Counted from the stretch's first letter, positions 1 through 9,104 are shown. The stretch: DNA of 64,000 bases from DASXRA01 sp963737425 (GCA_963737425.1 CAVTSX010000010.1:124001-188000); one strand, 5' to 3'. Notes: generated by a model not told the origin, from the letters alone. Translations and numbers: made by a program.

Positions 1-1
1 T

Positions 2-178
2 GCTTCGGCCAGCGACGGGCGGCTCGCGATCACGGCGCGCGCAACGCTCGCCGCGTCGACCCTGATGTGCGGCAGCGTCACGTCAGGACTCGCCGCAGGC
101 GAGGGGCCAACCTCGCTGCGTATCGTGCTGGCGCCCAGTGGCGACGGCTACCGGATCGCGAGTCTGCAGAAGGTCTAG
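2..178 (+). CDS. C-terminal fragment of an unidentified protein
   Basis: An open frame enters from the left edge and ends at TAG 176-178, giving the last 58 residues of a protein. It ends in a short strand-rich stretch (LRIVLAPSGDGYRIASLQKV). There is no recognisable motif, so no function is assigned. It is on the plus strand and convergent with the SDR gene that follows. The open frame and its plausible codon use are the only evidence. Confidence 0.45.
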   Translation, partial: ASASDGRLAITARATLAASTLMCGSVTSGLAAGEGPTSLRIVLAPSGDGYRIASLQKV

Positions 179-220
179 GGCCGGTGGATCTCGGCCGCCG
201 GCCGTATTCGGCCACCTGGC

Positions 221-1117
221 TCAGCGGCCGTGCTCGGATAGCGCCGCGCGCAGGGCTTCGTCGAGTGTCACGTGCTGGAACTCGAACCCTGCCGACGTCA
301 GCTTCGCTGGAAGCGCCCGCTGCCCGGTCAAGGTGTCCTCGGCAAATTCGCCGAGCGCAAGGCGCAGGGCGAAGGCGGGCACCGGTATTGCGGCGGGGCG
401 GTTGACCATCCGGGCGACGGCCTTGACGAGTTCGCTGTTTCGCACCGGGTTGGGGGCGGTCAGGTTCACCGGGCCGTCGACTTCGGACGCGGTCAGGAAC
501 TTGATGGCTGCCAGCTCATCGGCAAGCGAGATCCACGACATGAACTGGCGGCCGTCGCCCAGCCTGCCCGCCACCCCGAGCCGGGCCACGGGAAGCAGGC
601 GAGTCAGCAGACCACCTTGCCGGGTAAGGACAATGCCGCTTCGCAGGTGCACCACGCGTGCCCCGGCCGCTCGGGCCGGATCGGCAGCCGCCTCCCAGTC
701 AAGGCACAGTTCGGCGAGAAAGCCCGATCCATTCGGCGCGTTCTCGTCGACGACACGATCGCCGGTGTCGCCGTAGTACCCGATCGCCGAGGCGCAGACG
801 AGCACGGGGTGGTGTTTGGTCGCCGCGACCCCTCGCGCAAGCGTGCCCACGGCGTCGAGGCGGCTGGCTCGAATCTTGCGTTTGTAGGAGGACGTCCAGC
901 GACGATTGCCGATACCCGCACCGGACAGGCACACGAGCACGTCGACTCCCCGCAGCGCGTCTGCGGGTAGCGTGCCACTGGCCGGGTTCCACTCGAGCTC
1001 GCCTGCGTGGCTCGCCGGGCGGCGGACCAGGCGCCGCACGACGGCGCCATCGGCGATGAACGATTGCGCCAGCGCCGTGCCGAGAAGTCCCGAGGCGCCC
1101 GCGAGCAGAACCTTCAC
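221..1117 (-). CDS. TIGR01777-type NAD(P)-dependent epimerase/SDR
   Basis: A 298-residue extended short-chain dehydrogenase of the TIGR01777 (YfcH/SulA-like) family. The N-terminal Rossmann motif GASGLLG (residues 7-13) binds NAD(P), and ASAIGYYGD near residue 110 is the family signature around the active-site tyrosine. A DUF1731-like C-terminal segment follows. The substrate of this family is not established. The start is GTG, four bases after the sucB stop, so it is probably co-transcribed as the last gene of lpd-sucB-SDR. The M. tuberculosis homologue Rv2216 also adjoins dlaT. Confidence 0.88.
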   Translation of the reverse strand: MKVLLAGASGLLGTALAQSFIADGAVVRRLVRRPASHAGELEWNPASGTLPADALRGVDVLVCLSGAGIGNRRWTSSYKRKIRASRLDAVGTLARGVAATKHHPVLVCASAIGYYGDTGDRVVDENAPNGSGFLAELCLDWEAAADPARAAGARVVHLRSGIVLTRQGGLLTRLLPVARLGVAGRLGDGRQFMSWISLADELAAIKFLTASEVDGPVNLTAPNPVRNSELVKAVARMVNRPAAIPVPAFALRLALGEFAEDTLTGQRALPAKLTSAGFEFQHVTLDEALRAALSEHGR

Positions 1118-1121
1118 GAGG

Positions 1122-2741
1122 TCAGGTCAAGCCGAGTGCTCGTTCGAAGTTGCCGGCCTCGAGCCGCCCCTTGATCGTGGCCAGGAATCGAGCGGCGTCG
1201 GCGCCGTCGACGATGCGGTGGTCGTAGGTGAGCGCCAGGTAGACCATCGAGCGGATCGCGATCGTCTCGCCCAGCTCCTGGTCGGTGACGACCACCGGAC
1301 GTTTGACGACCGCGCCGGTGCCGAGGATTGCGACCTGCGGCTGGTTGATGATCGGTGTGTCGAACAAGGCGCCGCGGCTGCCGGTATTGGTCAACGTGAA
1401 CGTGCCACCGGAGAGCTCGTCCGGGCTGATCTTGTTCGTCCGGGTCCGCTCGGCGAGATCGGCGATCTTGCGGGCCAGACCGGTCAGGTTCAGATCGCCG
1501 GCGTCGTGGATGACCGGCACCAGCAGGCCTCGCTCGGTGTCGACGGCGATGCCCAGGTGCTCGGCGTCGTGGTAGGTGACCGTCTTCGCCTCGGTGTCGA
1601 TCGAGGAGTTGACGGCCGGGTGCGACTTGAGCGCCTCGACTGCTGCCACCGCGAAGAAGGGCAGGAATGACAGCTTGACGCCTTCACGGGCCTCGAACGC
1701 CGCCTTCGCGCGGTCGCGCAGGCGGGCGATCTTGGTGACATCGACCTCGACGACCGTGGTGAGCTGCGCCGAGGTCTGCAGCGATTCGACCATGCGCGAG
1801 GCGATGGTCTGCCGCAGGCGGCTCATTTTGTCGACGCGTCCCCGTTGAGCCGCTGCCGCTGGTACCGCCGGTGCCGTACTGGCTGCCGGTGCGGACGCTG
1901 CCGGCGCCGCCGCGGCGGATTCGGCGGCGGCCTGTGCCTCGGCCGCCGCTTGCGTTGCACGCTCGGCGGCGGCCACGACGTCGGACTTGCGAATTCGCCC
2001 GCCGACACCGGTTCCGGTGATCTTGCTCAGGTCGACACTGTGCTCGGTGGCGAGCTTGCGGACGAGCGGTGTCACATACGTCCCGGCCAGATCATCGTCG
2101 TCGGCCCCGTCGAGAGCTGATGAGGCCGCAACTGGTGCGCTGACCGCGGCGGGCGCAGGAGCCGGTGCCGGGGGCGGCGGCGGGATGCGCTCGGGCTCGG
2201 CCTGCGGAGGCGGTGCCGGTGGTGCGTACTGCTCGGGGGCAGGTGGCGCTTGCGGCGGTGATGGCGGCGGCGCGTACTGCGGCGGCGGTGCATATTGCGG
2301 CGCCGGCGGCGGGTACTGCGCCTGCTGGTACTGGGTTGGCTGGTACTGCGCGGGTTGGTACTGCGCCGGTTGGTACTGCGGGGCCGGTGCGGGCTCTTCG
2401 GCAACCGGCGCCGGTGGCGACTGCGCCGGCGCGGCCTGTTGCGACGCGGGCGGTGCGGCGGCCGGCTCGGCCGGGGCAGGTTGTGCAGCTGCAGCAGACG
2501 CGCCGTCGTCGCCGATCACGGCGAGTTCGACCCCGATGTCGACGGTCTCGTCCTCCTGCACCTTGATCGAGGTGAGGGTGCCGGACGCGGGTGATGGCAC
2601 CTCGGTGTCGACCTTGTCGGTCGACACCTCGAGCAATGGCTCGTCAGCGTCGACGTGGTCGCCCTCGCTCTTCAACCAGCGGGTGACGGTTCCCTCGGTC
2701 ACGCTCTCACCGAGACGCGGCATGGTCACAGAGACCGACAT
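1122..2741 (-). CDS. sucB: Dihydrolipoamide acyltransferase, E2 of 2-oxoacid dehydrogenase complex
   Basis: A 539-residue E2 core enzyme that passes acyl groups from lipoyl-lysine to CoA. The order is one lipoyl domain (residues 1-80, lipoylated Lys43 in TDKVDTE), a long Pro/Ala linker rich in Gln-Tyr pairs (about 95-200), a peripheral-subunit-binding domain (about 220-260) and a C-terminal catalytic domain with HRIVDG (His508, Asp512). It corresponds to M. tuberculosis dlaT (Rv2215), which serves the pyruvate dehydrogenase complex and peroxynitrite reductase. Whether this one acts on pyruvate or 2-oxoglutarate cannot be read from sequence. lpd lies 38 bp upstream on the same strand. The Tyr-rich tandem repeats in the linker are unusual. 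Confidence 0.93.
   Translation of the reverse strand: MSVSVTMPRLGESVTEGTVTRWLKSEGDHVDADEPLLEVSTDKVDTEVPSPASGTLTSIKVQEDETVDIGVELAVIGDDGASAAAAQPAPAEPAAAPPASQQAAPAQSPPAPVAEEPAPAPQYQPAQYQPAQYQPTQYQQAQYPPPAPQYAPPPQYAPPPSPPQAPPAPEQYAPPAPPPQAEPERIPPPPPAPAPAPAAVSAPVAASSALDGADDDDLAGTYVTPLVRKLATEHSVDLSKITGTGVGGRIRKSDVVAAAERATQAAAEAQAAAESAAAAPAASAPAASTAPAVPAAAAQRGRVDKMSRLRQTIASRMVESLQTSAQLTTVVEVDVTKIARLRDRAKAAFEAREGVKLSFLPFFAVAAVEALKSHPAVNSSIDTEAKTVTYHDAEHLGIAVDTERGLLVPVIHDAGDLNLTGLARKIADLAERTRTNKISPDELSGGTFTLTNTGSRGALFDTPIINQPQVAILGTGAVVKRPVVVTDQELGETIAIRSMVYLALTYDHRIVDGADAARFLATIKGRLEAGNFERALGLT
2326..2385. repeat. Four tandem 15-bp repeats inside sucB
   Basis: Four consecutive 15-bp units beginning TGGTACTG lie in register with the sucB frame. 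On the coding strand they give repeated five-residue P-A-Q-Y-Q units in the linker after the lipoyl domain. Degenerate QY units continue on the coding-downstream side (lower coordinates). Unit copy number could vary between strains. Confidence 0.9.
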
Positions 2742-2779
2742 GGATCCTGGGCTCCTTCGAGTCGACGTGCGAGTGGGCG

Positions 2780-4192
2780 TCAGTCGTGTACGTGCAGCGG
2801 CTTGCCGGCGAGCAGCAGGTGTGCCTCGCCGATCGCCTCCGACTGCGTCGGGTGTGGATGGATGAGCTGGGCGACCTCGCTCGGCAGCGCTTCCCAGTTG
2901 TAGATCAGCTGAGCTTCGGCGATCAGCTCACCCACCCGGTCGCCGACGATGTGGACGCCGAGCACCGGGCCGTCGGTCTGCGCGACCAGTTTGACGGCGC
3001 CCTTCGTCTGCAAGATGGCGCTGCGCCCGTTGCCGGACAGGTCGTAGGTGACCGTCTTGATCTTGTCAGCACCGTACTTCGCGCTCGCCTGCGGTTCGGT
3101 CAGCCCGACCGAGGCGACCTCCGGGGACGAGTAGGTGATGCGTGGCACGCCGGCGTAGTCGATGGGCACGACCGGCAGCCCGGCGATGTGCTCGGCCACC
3201 ATGATGCCTTCGGCGAATCCGACGTGTGCGAGTTGGGGGTGGGCCAACTGAGGCATGGCGACCAGGTCGCCGACCGCGTAGATGCCGGGCACACAGGTGC
3301 GGCAGTACTCGTCGACAGTGACGAAGCCGCGCTCGATGTTGACGCCGGCGTCCTCGTAGCCGAGGTTGGCCGTAACCGGGCCGCGTCCGACGGCCACCAG
3401 CAGCAGTTCGCCCTCGAGGGTCTCGCCGCCCTCGAGGAACACGCGCACGCCCGAGTCGGTGTGCTCGACCCGCTGGAAGCGGGCGCCGAGCTTGAAGCCG
3501 ATGCCCCGGCGACGGAACGCCCGTTCGAGCAGCTTCGAGTTGGACTCGTCCTCGAGCGGCACGAGATGCGGCAGCGCCTCAACGATCGTGACGTCGGCGC
3601 CGAAGGAGCGCCAGGCGCTCGCGAACTCGACGCCGATGACGCCGCCGCCCAGCACGATGGCGCTCGATGGCACGTGGTCGAGTTGAAGCGCGTGCTCGCT
3701 GGCGATGACGCGATGGCCGTCGAGTTCGAGGCCGGGCAGCGTTCGCGAGTACGAGCCGGTCGCGAGGATCACGTTCGCGCCGGTGAAGGTGGTGCCGCCG
3801 ACGGTGACCTGGTTGGCGCTGGTGAGGCGTCCTTCGCCTTCGACGATGTCGATGCCGCGGCTGCGGATCAGCCCCTGCAGGCCCTTGTGGTTCTTGTCGA
3901 TGACGCCGTCTTTGTATTTGTGCACGCCCGCCATGTCGATGCCCTCGAACGTGGCGTTGACGCCGAACTGCGCGCTCTCACGTGCCTGGTCGGCGATCTC
4001 GCCGGCATGCAGCAGGGCCTTGGTCGGGATGCAGCCACGGTGCAGGCACGTGCCGCCGACCTTGTCCTTCTCGATGAGTACCACGGACTTGCCCAGCTCT
4101 GCGGCCCGCAGCGCCGCCGCGTAGCCGCCGCTGCCTCCACCGAGGATGAGGACGTCGACAGAGCGATCCGTGTTGCCCACGTTGTCAGCCAC
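2780..4192 (-). CDS. lpd: Dihydrolipoamide dehydrogenase (E3)
   Basis: A 470-residue FAD flavoprotein disulfide reductase that re-oxidises dihydrolipoamide with NAD+. An FAD Rossmann motif GGGSGG lies near residues 18-23. The redox disulfide is Cys49/Cys54 in GGTCLHRGCIP, a central NAD-binding motif GGGVIG follows, and the C-terminal HPHPTQSE carries the catalytic His-Glu. I chose GTG 4192 because GGGAG precedes it and it gives the family length. The same frame stays open to 4324, but that extension (MASADEKSRR) is unlike the family. It is the first gene of lpd-sucB-SDR. Confidence 0.95.
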   Translation of the reverse strand: MADNVGNTDRSVDVLILGGGSGGYAAALRAAELGKSVVLIEKDKVGGTCLHRGCIPTKALLHAGEIADQARESAQFGVNATFEGIDMAGVHKYKDGVIDKNHKGLQGLIRSRGIDIVEGEGRLTSANQVTVGGTTFTGANVILATGSYSRTLPGLELDGHRVIASEHALQLDHVPSSAIVLGGGVIGVEFASAWRSFGADVTIVEALPHLVPLEDESNSKLLERAFRRRGIGFKLGARFQRVEHTDSGVRVFLEGGETLEGELLLVAVGRGPVTANLGYEDAGVNIERGFVTVDEYCRTCVPGIYAVGDLVAMPQLAHPQLAHVGFAEGIMVAEHIAGLPVVPIDYAGVPRITYSSPEVASVGLTEPQASAKYGADKIKTVTYDLSGNGRSAILQTKGAVKLVAQTDGPVLGVHIVGDRVGELIAEAQLIYNWEALPSEVAQLIHPHPTQSEAIGEAHLLLAGKPLHVHD

Positions 4193-4395
4193 GTTGCTTG
4201 TCTCCCGAGAGTTGTGAATTGCGCTCGAGTCCATCTTGGCATCCGCCCGCCACGACGTGACACTCGGCGGCGAACAGACGTGTCGGCGGTCCCATCGACG
4301 CGACTTCTCATCTGCGGATGCCATTATTGGGATTCAGAGCGGCTTCAGCAGCGACACCCGGCGGGATCTCGTCGGCAGGTGACGAAGGGGGAGCG

Positions 4396-4749
4396 GTGGG
4401 CCTGTTCAGTCGCCGGAAGAAGGATCGCCCGGGCACGGTGCGAGGTGCGTCATCCACCGATATGGCGCACCTGTCGCAATTTGCCAAGTCGCGCGGCGGC
4501 GTCGAGGCTTTCCTCGAGCCGCGCACCGCGGTCACCGAGACCACCGTCGTGCTCGTTGCTGCCACCGGCGAATGGACGCGCCGGCGGGTGGCCGGTGCCG
4601 ACGGCGCCCGCGAATTCGCCCGCAAGCATGGCGTTCCCCTCTATGACGTCGGGGTTGTCGGCTACCCGCAACGCATGCGCGATTGGACCGCCAAGCGCAA
4701 GGCGAGCGGCGAGACCGGCCCACCGGGACTCGCCGGTCCGGCGGTCTGA
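4396..4749 (+). CDS. Conserved actinobacterial protein of unknown function
   Basis: A 117-residue protein starting at GTG 4396 with AAGGGGGAG just upstream (VGLFSRRKKD). A longer frame opens at 4318 but has no ribosome-binding site. It contains EPRTAVTETTVVLVA, TGEWTRRRV and VVGYPQRMRDW. I recognise this pattern from small actinobacterial proteins that sit beside lpd or leucyl aminopeptidase and are often labelled oxidoreductase without evidence. There is no signal peptide or membrane segment and the ends are basic. Function unknown. It is transcribed divergently from lpd. Confidence 0.75.
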   Translation: MGLFSRRKKDRPGTVRGASSTDMAHLSQFAKSRGGVEAFLEPRTAVTETTVVLVAATGEWTRRRVAGADGAREFARKHGVPLYDVGVVGYPQRMRDWTAKRKASGETGPPGLAGPAV

Positions 4750-4850
4750 GCAGACCTCATCCGGCGGCGAGCCTCAATAAACTGCCCACCCACCGCGAGG
4801 CGCGCAATGCCCGCCGGGCACCCACCGGATCAACAGCGGCGCGGGTCTTG

Positions 4851-6332
4851 CTAGCCCTGGGCCGCGATGCCGGACAGGGTGCCGATGATCGTGCGCGTGC
4901 CGGCGCCGGTCGCGCCCTTCGGCGTGTAGCCGTGCGGCGAGCCGGCATTCCACGACGGTCCGGCGATGTCGAGGTGAACCCAGGGCAACCCGGTGGGCAT
5001 GAACTCGGCCAGGAAGTGGCCGCCCACGAGCATCGAACCCCACCGATCGCCAGGCAGGTTGGCGATGTCGGCCACCGACGAATCGAGGCCGGGCCGAAGG
5101 TCCTCGGGCAGGGGCATTGACCACAGGCGCTCGCCGGCGTCGTTGCCGAGGGAGACCACGCGGTCGCGAAATGCCGGCTCGCCCATCGCGCCCATGACGC
5201 GGGCGCCCAGGGCAACCAACTGCCCGCCGGTCAGGGTGGAGATCTCGAGCAGGTAGTCGGGCCCGTCCTCGGTCGCACGGGTGATCGCGTCGGCGAGGAT
5301 CACCCGTCCTTCCGCGTCGGTGTCGATGATCTCGAGCGTCTTTCCGCCGCGCAAGGTCAGGATGTCAGAGGGCCGGTAGGACGAGCCGGAGATCATGTTC
5401 TCGGCCATCGGCAGCGTGGCGACGACCTCGACCGGCAGCTTGAGCGCCGCGGCCGCGACGACCGCGGCGGCACATGCGGCCGCACCGCCCATGTCGGACT
5501 TCATGGCCAGCATCGATGAACCGGGCTTGAGGTTGAGCCCGCCGCTGTCGAAGGTGATTCCCTTACCCACCAAGGCGATCTTGGCGCGTGGACGGGACGG
5601 CCGATACGCCAGGCGTACCAGCCGGGGAGGCCGGGCCGATCCCGATCCGACACCCAGAATGCCGCCGTACCCACCACGGCGCAGCGCCTTCTCGTCAAGC
5701 ACCTCGACCTCGAGGCTCGCGCCCTCGGCGGCCTTGACGATCCGCTTCGCGAACGTCTCGGGGTACAGGTCGTTCGGCGGCACGTTGACCAGGTCGCGGG
5801 TGAAGCCGACTGCCTCCGCGACGACCTGTGCGCGGCGCACGGCCGCCCGGGCGTCCTTGTCGCGCGGATCGCCGACGCCGATGCCTAGACGGCGCAATCC
5901 CGGCCGCGTCGGTTCGGATTTGTAGTCGGTGTAGGCGTAAGAGCCGAACAGCGCGCCCTCGGCGACCGGCCCGGCCGTGGTGGTGTCGCCGATCGCGATG
6001 TGCACGCGGGCCGTGCTGGTGAGCGCGCGCAGGGCCGCGCCGACTCCGCGACGCACGGTTTCGGCGTCGAGGCGGTCGTCGGCAGCGCCGAGTCCGGTCG
6101 CCACGATGAGCGGGAAGGGCGCGAGGCCGAGCGTCGGGATCTTCACGACCTCGTCGGCCTTGCCCGTCGCACCGGCGGCCACCAACGCCGCGCGCAGTCG
6201 CCCGCCGATCGCCTCGTCGACCGGCTCCGCCCCGGGCGCGAGATGTGGCCCGCCGGAACCGGATTGAACGCCCACCACGACAGTCGTGTCGGCACGGACT
6301 TCGGATGAGGCGACGAGGCTGACCGTAGGCAT
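4851..6332 (-). CDS. pepA: Leucyl aminopeptidase, M17 family
   Basis: A 493-residue cytosolic dimetal aminopeptidase. The metal and active-site motifs are all present in the C-terminal half: GKGITFDSGGLNLKP, MKSDMGGAAA and the M17 signature in DTDAEGRVILADA. The N-terminal macro-like domain is more variable, as usual. It corresponds to M. tuberculosis pepB (Rv2213), also between the dlaT region and gcvT. The ATG start is 84 bp from the divergent gcvT. In this family it works in peptide turnover and possibly glutathione or Cys-Gly cleavage. Confidence 0.95.
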   Translation of the reverse strand: MPTVSLVASSEVRADTTVVVGVQSGSGGPHLAPGAEPVDEAIGGRLRAALVAAGATGKADEVVKIPTLGLAPFPLIVATGLGAADDRLDAETVRRGVGAALRALTSTARVHIAIGDTTTAGPVAEGALFGSYAYTDYKSEPTRPGLRRLGIGVGDPRDKDARAAVRRAQVVAEAVGFTRDLVNVPPNDLYPETFAKRIVKAAEGASLEVEVLDEKALRRGGYGGILGVGSGSARPPRLVRLAYRPSRPRAKIALVGKGITFDSGGLNLKPGSSMLAMKSDMGGAAACAAAVVAAAALKLPVEVVATLPMAENMISGSSYRPSDILTLRGGKTLEIIDTDAEGRVILADAITRATEDGPDYLLEISTLTGGQLVALGARVMGAMGEPAFRDRVVSLGNDAGERLWSMPLPEDLRPGLDSSVADIANLPGDRWGSMLVGGHFLAEFMPTGLPWVHLDIAGPSWNAGSPHGYTPKGATGAGTRTIIGTLSGIAAQG

Positions 6333-6416
6333 CCGGGCATGTTATGCGTTCAGCTGATCGCCGCGTACGCCCTGTGCGGGACATGCGCGCCAATGGCACT
6401 CGGTACGGTGCACCGC

Positions 6417-7526
6417 GTGAGCGAACTGTTGCGATCCCCGCTGCATGAGCGGCATGTGTCCCTCGGCGCCAAGCTCGCCGACTTCGGCGGATGGGAGATG
6501 CCGATCGAATACGCGGCCAGCGGAGGGGGTGTTCTGAAGGAGCACGCCGCAGTGCGCGAGTCGGTCGGCCTGTTCGACGTGTCGCATCTCGGCAAGGCGA
6601 CCGTGCGCGGGCCGGGTGCGCGCGAGTTCGTCAACTCCTGCCTGACGAACGACCTCGGTCGCATCGAGTCGGGCCGGGCCCAGTACACGCTGTGCTGCGA
6701 CCCGTCCGGCGGCGTGGTCGACGACCTGATCGCCTACCTGGTAGCCGATGACGAGGTCTTTCTGGTGCCGAATGCGGCCAACACCGCTGAGGTGGTTCGC
6801 CGGCTCGCCGATGCCGCTCCGGATTCCATCACCGTCGCCGGCCAGCACGACCAGTTCGCGGTGCTCGCCGTGCAGGGGCCGCGTTCGGCCGACGTCCTGG
6901 ACCGGCTGGATCTGCCCTCTGATCAGCGCTACATGGCTTATGCCGACGCCACATTCGACGGCCGCGCCGTTCGCATCTGCCGCACGGGCTACACCGGTGA
7001 GCACGGCTACGAGCTGATCCCGGCCTGGGATGACGCCTTGGTCCTGTGGGACGCGCTCGTCGCGGTGGTGCGTGAGTTCGGTGGCATGCCGGCCGGTCTG
7101 GGCGCGCGCGACACGCTGCGCACCGAGATGGGCTACCCCCTGCACGGTCAGGATCTGTCGCTGTCCATATCGCCCGTACAGGCACGTTCTGGCTGGGCGG
7201 TCGGCTGGAGCAAGGAGGCGTTCTGGGGGCGCGATGCGCTTGTGGCCGAGAAGCAGGCCGGGCCGGCGCGCACCCTGGTGGGGCTCGAGGCGCTCGATCG
7301 CGGCATCCCGCGCGCGCACATGCCGGTGCTCGGCGCCGATGGCGCACAGGTGGGCGAGGTCACCAGCGGGACGTTCTCCCCGACGCTGAAGAAGGGAATC
7401 GGCCTGGCTCTGGTCGATACCGCGTCCGGCGTTGCCGAGGGCGACGACGTCGAGGTCGATGTGCGTGGACGGCGCTGCGCAGCGCGGGTGGTCAAGCCGC
7501 CGTTCGTCGAGTCACACGTGCGCTAA
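6417..7526 (+). CDS. gcvT: Glycine cleavage system T protein (aminomethyltransferase)
   Basis: A 369-residue tetrahydrofolate-dependent aminomethyltransferase of the glycine cleavage system. Motifs are HERHVSLGAKLADFGGWEMP at the N-terminus, DVSHLGKATVRG, RTGYTGEHGYEL and GLGARDTLRTEMGY. I placed the start at GTG 6417 (VSELLRSPLHERH), which aligns with the usual family N-terminus. ATG 6393 is a possible alternative and neither has a strong ribosome site. The gene is alone, with no gcvP or gcvH beside it. Its 3' end overlaps the convergent cobT by four bases. Confidence 0.93.
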   Translation: MSELLRSPLHERHVSLGAKLADFGGWEMPIEYAASGGGVLKEHAAVRESVGLFDVSHLGKATVRGPGAREFVNSCLTNDLGRIESGRAQYTLCCDPSGGVVDDLIAYLVADDEVFLVPNAANTAEVVRRLADAAPDSITVAGQHDQFAVLAVQGPRSADVLDRLDLPSDQRYMAYADATFDGRAVRICRTGYTGEHGYELIPAWDDALVLWDALVAVVREFGGMPAGLGARDTLRTEMGYPLHGQDLSLSISPVQARSGWAVGWSKEAFWGRDALVAEKQAGPARTLVGLEALDRGIPRAHMPVLGADGAQVGEVTSGTFSPTLKKGIGLALVDTASGVAEGDDVEVDVRGRRCAARVVKPPFVESHVR

Positions 7527-8515
7527 CGGTCGCTCGCCCGGGCCGCAGCACGCAACACGGGCAGTGCCAGCAACGCTCCCGAGCCGTCGCCTGCCTTGAC
7601 GCCAAGGTCGACGATCGGCTCCAGGCCCAGTCGCCCGAGCGCGATCCGCAGAGCGGGCTCGTCGGTGCGCTGCCCGAAACGCCACCAGCGCACGCATCGC
7701 GGCTGGAGTTCCTGGGCCAGCAACGCCGCCGCGGCAACGACCAGCCCGTCGAGCAGCACCGGCGTGCGGCGCGCAGCCGCGCGAACCAGAAATCCGGTGA
7801 GCGCGGCGATGTCGGCGCCCCCGGCGGTGGCCACCAGGTCGATCGGGACGGTGCGCTGTGGCCAGGCGCGAAGCCGCGCGTCGCGGATCGCCGTGGCCTT
7901 GCGCATCCACGTGTCGTCGTCGATGCCGCTGCCGCGCCCGACGACCTTGACCGGCTCGGTGTTGGTGACGACCGAGACGATGAGGGACGCCGCGGTCGTG
8001 GAAGCGACGCCCACCTGTCCGGCAATGAGCAGGTCGGCGCCGCTGTCGATCTCCTCGTCGGCCACGTCGACTCCGGCCTGGAGTCCGGCCAGTGCCTCGT
8101 CGGGGCTGAGCGCGTCCTCGCGGTCGATTCGTCCGCTGCCACGTCTGACCCGGTGCTGCGGGGAGCCGTCGGCGTCGACGGCGACGTCGACGACGCGGAC
8201 GCTCGAACCAGCCAGATCGGCGAGCACGTTGACGAGCCCGCCGCCGGATGCGATGTCTTCGACCCACAGCGCGGTCGCGCCCGGCCGCGATGCGGAGACG
8301 TCCGCCTCGGCGATGCCGTGGTCGCCGGCGAAGATGACCGTTCGGGCGCGAGTGAAATCCTGCGGCGGATATTTCGCCTGCACGCCGCACAGCCACTCGG
8401 CGAGAGCGTCGAGCTGGCCGAGATCGGCACGGCGCTCACGTGCCTTCTGCTCGGCGTCGTGGTCAGGCCACGGGACGTCGGCCGCTATCGCGGCGATCTC
8501 GGTCATGGCGTTCAT
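7523..8515 (-). CDS. cobT: CobT-like nicotinate-nucleotide:DMB phosphoribosyltransferase, divergent
   Basis: A 330-residue CobT-fold protein. The family makes alpha-ribazole phosphate for the cobalamin lower loop. FAGDHG, SGGGLVNVLAD, RRGSG, DSGADLLIAG and LLDG are recognisable and the position matches Rv2207. Key sites differ: the usual GE(or D)MGIGNTT is GQVGVASTT (Gln167), the usual GEGTGA near the end is GDGSGA (Asp310), the PEVT-QMV lower-base segment is absent, and the C-terminal tail is short. The two acidic residues correspond to Glu174 and Glu317 of the Salmonella enzyme, as I recall. It may be altered in base preference or inactive. ATG codons at residue 1 or 4 could start it. Confidence 0.82.
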   Translation of the reverse strand: MNAMTEIAAIAADVPWPDHDAEQKARERRADLGQLDALAEWLCGVQAKYPPQDFTRARTVIFAGDHGIAEADVSASRPGATALWVEDIASGGGLVNVLADLAGSSVRVVDVAVDADGSPQHRVRRGSGRIDREDALSPDEALAGLQAGVDVADEEIDSGADLLIAGQVGVASTTAASLIVSVVTNTEPVKVVGRGSGIDDDTWMRKATAIRDARLRAWPQRTVPIDLVATAGGADIAALTGFLVRAAARRTPVLLDGLVVAAAALLAQELQPRCVRWWRFGQRTDEPALRIALGRLGLEPIVDLGVKAGDGSGALLALPVLRAAARASDR

Positions 8516-8537
8516 CTTGCCTGGCTAGGTTTGACGC

Positions 8538-9104
8538 ATGACCGGAGACTACGAGCAATTGCCAGAAGGGTTGCCCCAGCCCGAGGACGACGGCGCGGCG
8601 AGCCACCTGGTCGGCCTGCCGATCCCGGACATCGACCTGCCGTCCACGTCCGGTGAAACGGCGAACCTGGCGAAGCCCGGTGCGGCGCGGCGCATCGTGT
8701 ATTTCTACCCCAAGACCGGCCAACCCGGCGTGGCGTTGCCCGACGACTGGGACCTGATTCCGGGTGCTCGCGGGTGCACCCCCGAGGCCTGCTCGTTTCG
8801 CGATCATCACGATGAACTGGCCCGACTCGATGCCGACCTGTTCGGCGTATCGACGCAGTCCAGCAACTATCAGGCCGAGGCGGCGAAGCGCCTGCACCTG
8901 CCGTTCGCGTTGCTGTCGGACGAACGGCTCGCGTTGGCCGCCGCGCTGCGTCTACCGACGTTCGAGGTCGAGGGCGAAACGCTGTATCGGCGTTTCACGT
9001 TGGTGCTGCACGCCGGCACGATCGAGCACGTCTTCTACCCGGTGTTTCCACCCGACCGGCACGCCGACGAGGTGCTCGCCTGGCTCACGAGCCGTCACCG
9101 GTAA
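8538..9104 (+). CDS. AhpC/TSA-type peroxiredoxin (Bcp/PrxQ-like)
   Basis: A 188-residue thioredoxin-fold peroxidase. RIVYFYPKTGQPG leads to the active-site loop GCTPEACSFRD, with peroxidatic Cys80 and probable resolving Cys85 in the CxxxxC spacing of Bcp/PrxQ enzymes. It probably reduces hydroperoxides in the cytosol. An insertion between PKTG and the Cys loop makes it longer than typical Bcp (about 155 residues). It starts 22 bp from the divergent cobT and converges on the ECF gene with a 20-bp 3' overlap. Confidence 0.85.
   Translation: MTGDYEQLPEGLPQPEDDGAASHLVGLPIPDIDLPSTSGETANLAKPGAARRIVYFYPKTGQPGVALPDDWDLIPGARGCTPEACSFRDHHDELARLDADLFGVSTQSSNYQAEAAKRLHLPFALLSDERLALAAALRLPTFEVEGETLYRRFTLVLHAGTIEHVFYPVFPPDRHADEVLAWLTSRHR

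Noticed and set aside
4743..4756. Small hairpin GGTCTGAGCAGACC at the end of the 4396 gene.
   Set aside because: The five-base stem has no T tract and is too weak to call a terminator.
2786..4780. A 664-residue plus-strand open frame.
   Set aside because: It is antisense to lpd, which has all its motifs, and its sequence shows no family.
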